A DNA stretch of 6,140 nucleotides from Clostridia bacterium. GTDB taxonomy: Bacteria > Bacillota > Clostridia > Lachnospirales > WQUN01. The position numbers and the translations under genes are program-made. The stretch lies in assembly GCA_025997155.1 (NCBI GenBank), contig BNUF01000148.1, positions 1-6,140 of the forward strand, in the 5' to 3' direction. Shown here in pieces: positions 1-5,988 of this stretch. Below the pieces are notes generated by a model, which saw nothing but the letters and a program-made list of their open reading frames with translations, did no database searches and was not told the DNA's origin. Position 1 is the first letter of the stretch, and every line of letters starts with the position of its first letter.

Positions 1-65
1 CTCACGCCTGTCAAACGCTTAAATTGAATGTCGTTTAATTTTATTACCGATTCATATTTTCTCAT
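1..65 (-). CDS. Transposase N-terminus, partial at left edge
   Basis: Only the first 21 codons are visible, starting at the ATG at 65-63 and running off the window. The peptide begins MRKYESVIKLND and continues IQFKRLTGV. The FKRLTGV stretch is the typical opening of the helix-turn-helix domain of IS5-type (DDE_Tnp_4) transposases, which usually continues with a K/R-E-T-F-type sequence. The upstream bases contain only a weak purine stretch (GGGTGA). The element's end should lie somewhere in 66-100, but the inverted repeat cannot be fixed without the other end. It lies just downstream of the membrane-protein gene, which may have had its 3' end altered by this insertion. The family call rests on a short peptide and is moderately sure; an unrelated short reading frame is the alternative. 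Confidence 0.55.
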   Translation of the reverse strand, partial: MRKYESVIKLNDIQFKRLTGV

Positions 66-96
66 AAATAATCACCCATTAGTAATTATCGTAAAT

Positions 97-471
97 TTAG
101 TAATAAAACTTTAATTTCCGAAAAGGTATAATAGTTACACGGCAGTATCTAAAATAATTTTTTTGTTCTGGATTCGTTTGATACCCATACCAAATACCAT
201 TTATATAGATGTTCTTATGTTTTTTGTGCCATATTTTTTGATACACGAATTTAACTCTACTGGGTAAAGCCAACCAACTAATAACATTTACCGCAGTAGA
301 CAATAATAAATACGAAAGCAGGGTGTTATATTGAATTTTTTCGGCAATAATAAGATTTTTTTGAGATAGCATAATTATTAATGGTTGCCCTATTGCGTTG
401 GCTAACGAAATAATACCTATTGACCAAGTATATATGTTCTTCTCAATATCTTTATTATTTGTATTTCTCAT
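97..471 (-). CDS. Small hypothetical membrane protein, 124 aa
   Basis: I do not recognise this protein. Its 124 residues show two hydrophobic segments, about residues 16-36 (SIGIISLANAIGQ region) and 48-69 (LLSYLLLSTAVNVISWLAL). A strongly basic stretch (about 78-86, KIWHKKHKN) and a polar, aromatic tail follow. This predicts a small two-helix inner-membrane protein with a charged cytoplasmic tail. The ATG at 471-469 is preceded by a weak ribosome site, GGGGTGG, about 10 nt upstream. It begins 62 bp after the ThiC-like gene stops, on the same strand and with no obvious terminator between, so the two may be co-transcribed. The tail lies next to a transposase at the left edge and may have been replaced by insertion. 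It could also be the truncated start of a larger transporter. No function is assigned. Confidence 0.5.
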   Translation of the reverse strand: MRNTNNKDIEKNIYTWSIGIISLANAIGQPLIIMLSQKNLIIAEKIQYNTLLSYLLLSTAVNVISWLALPSRVKFVYQKIWHKKHKNIYINGIWYGYQTNPEQKNYFRYCRVTIIPFRKLKFYY

Positions 472-533
472 ACTAACACAGCCACCCCATTATTTTCTAT
501 CATAAATTTCATTATGCCAAATACTCTGCTATA

Positions 534-1751
534 TTATATTCTTCTGTTTTTTTTCAAAGGACATTGTTTATTACAACGAGAACAACCGCTGTTTCCAATA
601 TCTTTTATTTTTACTCCAAACAAACCACCTTCGACAACGCAAGAGACTTTTTCTTCGCGCATATCTGATACCTCATTATCAATTTTACAACAAGCGGGGA
701 AACGGTCAATATTTACTCCATGAGCCACAATTACTGCCGATCTAAGTCCCTCTTTTACATTGTCAATCGTAGGTACGCCGCCTAAATGTTCAACCCTTGT
801 TACACTATTAACAATTCCAAGATTACCGAAATAAGCCATCAAATAAGCCCCCATAGCGGCAACTTCATTGTCTTCTATAATAGCACTATCAAAAATCATA
901 GGACCCAAAGGCATTATCGGAACATTATGGTCTTTAATAAGTTCACAATAGCGAATAATATCCTTACCTGTAGCGTGGCCCATTCCCTCCATTATGACAT
1001 TAACACCATCGCGTTTTGCCCATTCAATATACTCACGTTGCTCATTGGTTTCTTTTTTATGGACATCATCAAGTGCTTGGCTTATTCGGGCAGGTCTAAA
1101 AACAGAACCAATGCTTATAGTTACGTTGTATTTTTTCAAAATAGCCAATATTTCAGAATAGCAGTCAGCGACAACATTTCTCTCTCTATTATTGATCCGT
1201 AAATCTTCCAGTACTAAAGAGCCACCCCAAGAAGTAGATGATATTTTTCTCGTGTTTTTAGCTAATGTTGCCAATTCAAGTGTCGCTGTTGGATGAAAAG
1301 TCATAAAATTAACCCCGCACACAGCCATTTCTTCTACTAATTCGAGTAATTTTATTTTGTCGATACCGCTTTTTTCATTCCCTATTGAATAAACAGGAAC
1401 AGTTCCAATCGGACAATCAAGAATCTCAACTAAATATCTCCAAATAGGTTTTTTTAGAATAACATTAGTATGATCCATAACGAGATCGGGGTGATAATAT
1501 TCAGAGACTGTTGAACATTGTCTGATAGCTTCGATTTTTCTAATTTCTTCATCTAAAAAAATAGGATCAGAAATTCCAATACTTGTGTTAACTTTCAACA
1601 AAAAGTCAGACCCTATTAACACAGGATTGTTTTTGTGGTGAATATAAGAAACTCCTACATTTTTTGAAAAAAGCTCCTCTATATAAGAAACTTCAGCATA
1701 GCCATTGAGGACTTCTTCTGTTTTCTTGATATTATTTTGCGCGATTACCAT
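534..1751 (-). CDS. Divergent ThiC-family radical SAM enzyme, 405 aa
   Basis: This is a member of the ThiC family (phosphomethylpyrimidine synthase and hydroxybenzimidazole synthase BzaF). These cytosolic [4Fe-4S] radical-SAM enzymes rearrange aminoimidazole ribotide (AIR). Family landmarks appear in order: KVNTSIG (53-59), GTVPVY (116-121), FHP with H153, SWGGS (174-178), FRP (218-220), EGMGH (255-259, H259 a metal ligand), LGPM (282-285), VEHLGG (320-325, H322 the second metal ligand) and a C-terminal cysteine cluster C390, C393, C397. Short clostridial ThiC proteins are about 430 residues, so the core is full length, but the linker before the cysteines is short. Several AIR-contact positions differ: SRGGS has become SWGGS, the D of the GDxxRPG motif has become S216, and the TDIAPGYDH segment is not preserved. 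A paralogue with another substrate is therefore more likely than true thiC. The start is well supported by GGAGAAT ending 5-8 nt upstream. The gene follows the dehydrogenase remnant by 41-73 bp. Confidence 0.85.
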   Translation of the reverse strand: MVIAQNNIKKTEEVLNGYAEVSYIEELFSKNVGVSYIHHKNNPVLIGSDFLLKVNTSIGISDPIFLDEEIRKIEAIRQCSTVSEYYHPDLVMDHTNVILKKPIWRYLVEILDCPIGTVPVYSIGNEKSGIDKIKLLELVEEMAVCGVNFMTFHPTATLELATLAKNTRKISSTSWGGSLVLEDLRINNRERNVVADCYSEILAILKKYNVTISIGSVFRPARISQALDDVHKKETNEQREYIEWAKRDGVNVIMEGMGHATGKDIIRYCELIKDHNVPIMPLGPMIFDSAIIEDNEVAAMGAYLMAYFGNLGIVNSVTRVEHLGGVPTIDNVKEGLRSAVIVAHGVNIDRFPACCKIDNEVSDMREEKVSCVVEGGLFGVKIKDIGNSGCSRCNKQCPLKKNRRI

Positions 1752-1756
1752 ATACT

Positions 1757-1763
1757 ATTCTCC
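1757..1763 (-). promoter_or_regulatory. Ribosome binding site of the ThiC-like gene
   Basis: On the minus strand GGAGAAT lies just upstream of the ATG at 1751-1749. The GGAG core is separated from the start by 8 nt. This is the best Shine-Dalgarno sequence in the metabolic cassette and fixes the start of the ThiC-like gene. Confidence 0.7.
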
Positions 1764-1824
1764 AATTAAACGCGGGCATTATTTTAAGCAAATTATGGAT
1801 AATACAGACTTTTTTTGTACATAT

Positions 1825-2733
1825 TCACAATACTATTAAGCTTACTTCGTAAGGGTGCATAGAAAGCCGTTCCTTATCTTCGAACACAATATTAGAGTAT
1901 TCATAAATTTCTTTTTCGGAACATACAATATTGGGACAACTATTTTTAAGAAAATTCTTTAATTCCACAATATTGGCAAACCCTAAGGCGGAAACTATAT
2001 CATCAACTTTGTATTTATTTTTATGAAACACAAGATATTCATAAGCTAGCAAGCCACAAGCAAAACCATGAGTAATTTTTTTTCCATATGTTAGAGGATA
2101 ACTCATTGTATGAGTAAGTGTTGTTCTTGTATTCGCAATTATAATCCCTGCAATTGAAGAAAGTATCATTATTTTTTCACGAAAACACTCATTAAATTCT
2201 TCATTTTGAATCATTGGTAAAATTTCTGAAAATCCTAATAATCCTATTTTAACTAATTTATCAACAAAAATATTAGATTTTGCGGACATATATTCATCAA
2301 CAAGATGAGTTAAAACATCAACAGCTGTGCTTACTGTTATATTGTATGGCATACTAATTGTATATCGAAAATTAATAAATGCTTTTTCACAGTAAACACG
2401 TCTTTTTATAGAAAGTTTAGTTTTTCTAGTATGAACTGTCAAAATAGAAGATGGGGTTGATTCGCTTCCACTTCCAGCAGTAGTTGGAACAAAAAACAAT
2501 GTTATATGAGTATCACCTCTATTATCAAAGAGTAAGTCAGTATCCGTGCTTTTGTGAAAAATAAGCACAGAAGCTGCTTTCGCTGCATCTATAGGAGAAC
2601 CACCTCCTATACCAATAATAAAATCAGGAGAGAAGTCCATTCCAAACTGAGAAATATTAGAGACCGTTTCTAAGAGCCTGTTCAAAATCTTTTCGCAAGA
2701 ACAGCAATTAAAGCCAAAACAATCATTTGGCAA
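1825..2733 (-). pseudogene. Iron-containing alcohol dehydrogenase, N-terminus lost to IS insertion
   Basis: This is a group III (Fe/Zn-dependent) NAD(P)H alcohol dehydrogenase that interconverts an aldehyde and an alcohol; the substrate is unknown. The cofactor motif GIGGGSPIDAAKA (41-53), the PTTAGSGSE motif (83-91) and all four metal ligands are visible: D139 and H143 (AVDVLTH), H208 (TLTH) and H222 (ITHG). The first 20 residues of the open frame are IS sequence; homology begins at about L21 (position 2673). Full-length members have roughly 90-100 residues before GGGS, so about 75 are missing. The C-terminus ends abruptly after RLSMHPYEVSLIVL. A one-base shift would extend it as SIVNMYKKSLYYP to a stop at 1793-1795, which looks more like the family's usual end. 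The gene precedes the ThiC-like gene on the same strand and probably shared its operon. A phosphonoacetaldehyde-reductase-like or propanol-dehydrogenase-like role is possible but unproven. It is probably inactive. Confidence 0.85.
2674..2693 (+). repeat. Left terminal inverted repeat of the IS5-family element
   Basis: GAGCCTGTTCAAAATCTTTT pairs with 3503-3522 with one mismatch (G/A at the third base). It contains the TGA stop of the transposase. Confidence 0.85.
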
Positions 2734-3466
2734 GAATTATGAATTTTACGCTCATAATTTTTAGAAAGTCGGCGGGCTTTATCCAACCAACCGAAAGTGC
2801 GTTCTACGACCCAACGTTTTGGCAAGACCACGAAAGTGTGCAGTTCCTTGCGTTTAACTACTTCGACTTGCGTACCGCATAGAGCTTTTACTTCATTGGC
2901 GAAACTCTCACCTGAATATCCGCCGTCGACAAGAAATTTTTTCACAGAAGATAAATTATCCAAGTTAAGTCCTGTCATCTTAACCGCGCCTTTTCTATCC
3001 GTAACGTCCGCCGTTGTAACTACGATAGCGTGGGGTAAACCTTGTGTATCAACAACGATATGACGCTTTATTCCAGACATTTTTTTGCCTGCGTCATATC
3101 CCTTTTCTTCTGCCGTATCGGCGTTTTGAACGCTTTGCGCGTAATTTACCGAACGTCGTTTTGTCTTTGCGCAAATCTCTGTTCCGTATTATTTTGACTA
3201 ATTTTTTTTAATACTTCCGAAAGTAGCGTAGTTCCGTCTTCACGTTCTTTTGACCAAACATCGTAATAATAGCGGACAATACCGCGCTTTGGGAAATCAG
3301 CGGGTAACCTTCTCCATTGACAACCACTTTTTACCAAGTAAAGTATTGCACAAAAAATATCATACAAATCTTTTTCGCGCGGTCTTGTGGTTTTCTTTGC
3401 TTTTTCTAAATCTTTCCGTACTATCTCGAATTCTTCTTGAGTTATATCGCTTGGATAATTGTGCAT
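2682..3466 (-). pseudogene. IS5-family DDE transposase, double frameshift
   Basis: The gene starts at 3466 (MHNYPSDITQEEFE) with a GGAGGTGTGG-type site just upstream. The N-terminal DUF4096-like domain includes the signature SGCQWRRLPADFP. This frame ends at 3146 as FAQRQNDVR. The conserved catalytic part lies in other frames. From the A8 run (3202-3209), one frame reads LVKIIRNRDLRKDKTTFG. A third frame then reads AQSVQNADTAEEKGYDAGKK, then MSGIKRHIVVDTQG, and on to the stop at 2682. The second and third DDE residues are present (D of LVDGGYSGE near 2926, E of VVERTFGW near 2803). The first Asp, expected in an (I/V)D(S/A)QSV motif, is missing because the second shift falls there (about 3137-3152). 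The homopolymer shift could be programmed or transcriptional slippage, but the second has no slippery site, so the gene is probably dead. Two sequencing errors are the alternative. Confidence 0.8.
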
Positions 3467-3502
3467 TTTACCACACCTCCTACGGAAAATTATATCATAT
3501 TA

Positions 3503-3522
3503 AAAAGATTTTGAACAGGTTC
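3503..3522 (-). repeat. Right terminal inverted repeat of the IS5-family element
   Basis: Read on the minus strand it is GAACCTGTTCAAAATCTTTT, the partner of 2674-2693. The transposase start lies about 37 bp inside it. Confidence 0.85.
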
Positions 3523-3619
3523 TAAGATAATAACTAACGTTAATCACAGATTTTTCCGTGCCTTTATCCCATATTGCCGACTTTAAGTAAAAGCAGAGTC
3601 ACCAAGTTGCACAATATTG

Positions 3620-3648
3620 ATAATGCAGCATAAAAATCACCATGTCAA
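3620..3648 (-). promoter_or_regulatory. Promoter-like sequence reading leftward
   Basis: On the minus strand TTGACA (3648-3643) is followed by a 17-nt spacer and CATTAT (3625-3620). This gives a perfect -35 box and a 4/6 -10 box. It points toward the IS and the metabolic cassette. It is located between the IS and the inverted-repeat element, so it may be a leftover promoter of a lost gene or chance in AT-rich DNA. Confidence 0.3.
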
Positions 3649-3659
3649 GTATTTTTATG
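3629..3659. repeat. 9-bp perfect inverted repeat (hairpin)
   Basis: CATAAAAAT (3629-3637) is followed by a 13-nt loop and ATTTTTATG (3651-3659). The stem overlaps the promoter-like boxes and directly precedes the left flank of the MITE-like element. The stem is almost all A/T and weak. It could be a bidirectional terminator or an operator-like site. Confidence 0.4.
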
Positions 3660-3669
3660 GGATAAACAT

Positions 3670-3687
3670 CAATGTCGTCAACTTAAG
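3670..3687 (+). repeat. Left 18-bp inverted repeat of the MITE-like element
   Basis: CAATGTCGTCAACTTAAG, an exact reverse complement of 3785-3802. Confidence 0.85.
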
Positions 3688-3784
3688 AGATTAATTCAGC
3701 AAAATCCAGGTTTTTAGGCTCAAATTGATTGAAGAAATGACTTTGTTAGTTGAGTGGTTAAAATTACCAAAAAATTAACTTTTG

Positions 3785-3802
3785 CTTAAGTTGACGACAT
3801 TG
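3785..3802 (-). repeat. Right 18-bp inverted repeat of the MITE-like element
   Basis: CTTAAGTTGACGACATTG on the plus strand, an exact reverse complement of 3670-3687. Confidence 0.85.
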
Positions 3803-3942
3803 GATAAAACATACCTTCACAGACAAATAAATATATTTAACTGGAAAACACAGACAATTAAACACCAAAAAATATAAAATCCCTTGTTGTTTGTGTTACC
3901 CTTGACTGCTCGACAACCGCATAAACGCATAAAAAATACCAC

Positions 3943-3985
3943 AAAAAAATCCCCGTCACCTGACTTCCCAGACAAGAAACGGTGA
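3943..3985 (-). terminator. Possible terminator after the recombinase
   Basis: On the minus strand, shortly after the recombinase stop, TCACC (3985-3981) can pair with GGTGA (about 3961-3957) across a ~20-nt loop. A run of seven T follows after CGGGGA. The stem is short, the loop is large and the T run is offset, so this is a weak call. Confidence 0.25.
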
Positions 3986-4000
3986 TTAAAATAAACAAGA

Positions 4001-5593
4001 TTAAATCTGCCCGATAAAATTATAATGTATAACAATCTCTCGCGGGTCTACGCTTTTCGCAGACACTACAATTTTATCAATTAGCTGAACTGCCGCCGCA
4101 CGGTCTAAAACCGTAATATTGACACATTCTTTCATCAGAGAGATAAAAGTTTCAACATCACTTACAGATTGGTTGTGTCTTTCGGTTTTTGCTGTCAAGT
4201 CTTTGATTTTCTCCGAAAGCTCCATTTTCTCGGATTTATATTTTTGCGTAAATTCCGCGAAAACATCATTGTTGTCCGACAAAACCGATTTTTCAAACGC
4301 CGCCTGTATCAATCTTTCAAGTTCCGAAAGTCGCTTTTGCGCCTGTTTTAACGACTTTTCGTCGATTTTCAACCTTGTGCTGTCAGCGTAAAGCTTGCGG
4401 TTAAGATAGTATTCCCGCGCCGATTTTTCATCACAAATAATTCGTTCCGTTTTAGCTCGAATGTCGGCACAAACAGCCTCCATTAGGTTTTTTTCAGTGA
4501 TGTAGCGCGATGCGCATTCACTTTTTCCGGTAGTCGCGTAAGTTGAGCAATTATAATTGTTGTACCGTCTTTTTTCACCCAATATATTCGTATGATAACT
4601 GTTACCTTGGCGCAGTTTATAACCGCAGTCAGCACACACCAAAAGACCTGCAAACGGTAAAATTTTGTTTTCTTTCGTTCGCCGAACCCGCCCCAAGTTA
4701 TTCGTCATTTCAAAACATTTTTGCCAATCTTCGTGGCTGACAATTGGTTCGTGAGTATTTTCCGCGATAATCCATTCGGATTGGGGTTGTAATATTTGTT
4801 TGTGGTTTTTGTAACTTGTGACAATCTGTTTCTCGTTCACGGTATCACCTTTATAGACAACGTTTTGAAATAGGCGATTCAAACTGTCGCTGCGCCATTT
4901 GCCGTTTCTGCTTACCTTATTGGTAGAATTGCCTTGTGTTTGAACTGAATACGCACTCGGAGATAAAATTCCTTCGGAGTTCAAGACTAAGATTATCGCC
5001 CCGTAAGATTTTTTCTGCAAGCGCATTTCATAAATCCGTTTGACAACTTCTGAAGAATAGGGGTCGATAATTAGTTTATGCTTATTGTCGGGACTTTTTA
5101 GATAACCATACGGAGCGAACGGAGCGTGATGTTTGCCGTCAAGTGCCATTTGATGAAAAACGGCTTTAATTTTTTCGCTTGTAGTTTGACTGTGCCACTC
5201 GTTAAAGACGAAATAAAACGGAAGCATCTTCAGGGCGGGGCATTTGGGGTCTACCGTGTCGATACCCTCCTGAATTGAGATAAACCGAATGCCCATTTCT
5301 TCGATTTTTTCGAAATAGACACCACTTTGCCCCCAATTTCTGCCAAATCTTGAGGTGTCTTTTATTATGATTAGGTCAATCTTTCCAGCTTTTGCGTCGG
5401 CGTACATATCTTGAAAGCCCTTACGGTCAAAATCAGTCCCCGTTTTAGCATCGTCGAAAAAGGCTTTCGGTGAACCAAAAAGGGATACTTGCGGGTAAAC
5501 CAGTGTTACTCGTTGCTTCACCTGGCGGCAGTGGCAGAGGTATGTTAACCACGTTGCAACAAATGGAACGCTTTTGTGAACATGCAGGCGCAA
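4001..5593 (-). pseudogene. Large serine recombinase lacking its catalytic N-terminus
   Basis: This is a Tn4451 TnpX/TndX-type large serine recombinase, the enzyme that excises and inserts transposons or conjugative elements. The open frame has 530 codons, but family resemblance starts only near residue 41 (about 5473) with PKAFFDDAKTGTDFDRKGF. The first 40 codons read antisense through the neighbouring oxidoreductase fragment. Visible parts are the second half of the resolvase domain with KDTSRFGRN (78-86) and ISIQEGIDT, a recombinase domain (about 155-300, PFAPYGY), a zinc ribbon (C320, C323, C349, C360), a coiled-coil-like Lys/Glu-rich region (about 405-475), and a DUF4368-like tail ending near VIHYNF. 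The N-terminal catalytic serine and first arginine are missing, so it should be inactive. The true homologous part is 4001 to about 5479. The rest of the frame is intact, which suggests a recent truncation. It looks richer in G+C than the metabolic cassette, as expected for acquired DNA. Confidence 0.85.
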
Positions 5594-5721
5594 TAGTGTT
5601 TGATTATATCATGGCAAACCGTTGGAACAGTGATTACAAACGAGATGCCGCCTATTATGCGGCTAAGGCTCTTGCAGGTGGACGGAAAATAGGAGAAACT
5701 GTTGACGCTCCGAAAGAGTAA
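5470..5721 (+). pseudogene. Flavodoxin-like NAD(P)H oxidoreductase, C-terminal fragment
   Basis: The peptide GILAGKPVLLVASPGGSGRG, followed by TLQQMERFCEHAGAIVFDYI, NRWNSDYKRDAAYYAAKAL and a short tail, matches the C-terminal half of the flavodoxin-fold, FMN-binding NADPH-dependent reductases. The GKPVLLVASPGGSGRG segment is the strand and glycine loop before the last helices. The family usually has about 180-220 residues, so roughly 110-130 N-terminal residues, including the first FMN phosphate-binding loop (GSPR-type), are gone. A GTG at 5470 opens the frame but has no ribosome site and falls at the junction with the recombinase, so it is not a real start. The stop is at 5719-5721. The host gene was cut together with the recombinase, whose own 5' end points the other way. 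The fragment is not expected to work. Confidence 0.75.
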
Positions 5722-5988
5722 GCCTTGAGTGGCTTTAGTTATCGTCTGAACGATTCATCTCTCGTGAGCGAACAAATTTCTAATATTTCTATGAAATTGA
5801 TGAGGTCACATTGTTGCCGCTGTTTGTTGAGTGGTAGTGATGTGACTTTTGTGTTTTGTAGTGACAAGTGATTCGGAAAACTGTTAGGAATCTTGATTAT
5901 AATGGTTGCTGAGATTCAGACAAAAAAAATCAAAATAGAATGGACTTGTGATAGAATAAGCTAAAAAAAGAAAGGAGTTCAAGACTCA
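5722..5988. other. Intergenic stretch leading to an IS3-type element
   Basis: No gene is seen. The left end of the IS3-type element should lie here, but its inverted repeat cannot be set without the other end; TGTAGTGACAAGTGATTC around 5857-5874 is one candidate because IS3-family ends start with TG. A TATAAT box occurs at 5898-5903 without a good -35 box. Small hairpins such as ATCGT-CTGA-ACGAT just after the oxidoreductase stop are too short to call a terminator. Confidence 0.35.
5971..5977 (+). promoter_or_regulatory. Ribosome binding site of the IS3-type orfA
   Basis: AAAGGAG sits 11 nt before the GTG at 5989 and supports that start over any later codon. There is no nearby ATG in frame. 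Confidence 0.55.

Larger units (their letters stand above)
2674..3522 (-). mobile_element. IS5-family insertion sequence (IS1031/ISL2-like), 849 bp
   Basis: The element is bounded by terminal inverted repeats. The left end reads GAGCCTGTTCAAAATCTTTT, and the right end read from the other strand is GAACCTGTTCAAAATCTTTT, a 19/20 match. TAA lies directly outside both ends (2671-2673 and 3523-3525), which fits the 3-bp TNA target duplication of the IS1031/ISL2-type IS5 elements. The length fits the group. It carries one transposase gene on the minus strand, now broken, whose stop codon lies inside the left inverted repeat. It interrupts or abuts the alcohol dehydrogenase at codon 21 of that open frame. 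Confidence 0.85.
3670..3802. mobile_element. 133-bp MITE-like element with 18-bp terminal inverted repeats
   Basis: CAATGTCGTCAACTTAAG (3670-3687) is perfectly inverted at 3785-3802. Directly outside lie GATAAACAT (3661-3669) on the left and GATAAAACAT (3803-3812) on the right. These are near-identical and look like a 9-10-bp target duplication with one A gained or lost. The interior is about 97 bp, AT-rich, with no start-to-stop gene. This is the architecture of a miniature inverted-repeat element moved by a full-length IS elsewhere in the genome. The duplication length would suit IS4-like elements, but the family is an inference. A large hairpin regulatory site is the alternative. Confidence 0.7.
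3523..4000. other. Gene-free stretch between the IS and the recombinase
   Basis: I see no convincing gene here. A 72-codon open frame crossing the recombinase end (3817-4035, minus) has no family resemblance and is probably chance. The stretch holds an AT-rich hairpin with a promoter-like sequence (3620-3659), a 133-bp inverted-repeat element (3670-3802), and a short tandem repeat of CGCATAAA near 3917-3932. No start of the alcohol dehydrogenase can be found in any frame next to the IS; the minus-strand frame that joins it hits a TGA within seven codons of the junction. Confidence 0.5.

Noticed and set aside
786..1202. Open frame of 138 codons on the plus strand
   Set aside because: It lies entirely antisense to the well-supported ThiC-like gene and resembles no family.
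534..1751. Calling this gene thiC for thiamin synthesis
   Set aside because: Too many AIR-contact positions differ, the cysteine spacing is different, and no thiamin genes are near. A family-level name is safer.
2797..3063. Open frame of 88 codons on the plus strand within the IS
   Set aside because: It is an antisense shadow of the transposase C-terminal half.
3202..3209. Programmed -1 frameshift at A-AAA-AAA in the transposase
   Set aside because: The heptamer is in the right phase, but after a -1 shift the next codons are AAT TAG, an immediate stop, and a TAA follows. A -1 shift here cannot produce the transposase.
3917..3932. Tandem CGCATAAA repeat as an attachment or replication site
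   Set aside because: There are only two 8-bp units in AT-rich DNA, with no matching copy at the other side of the recombinase in the window.
3817..4035. Open frame of 72 codons on the minus strand, overlapping the recombinase end
   Set aside because: It has no family resemblance and no clear ribosome site, and it overlaps the recombinase 3' end in another frame. It is Phe/Cys-rich, as expected for chance reading of AT-rich DNA.
5898..5903. TATAAT as the promoter of the IS3-type element
   Set aside because: No acceptable -35 box lies 16-18 nt upstream. It is mentioned only as a weak possibility in the intergenic entry.
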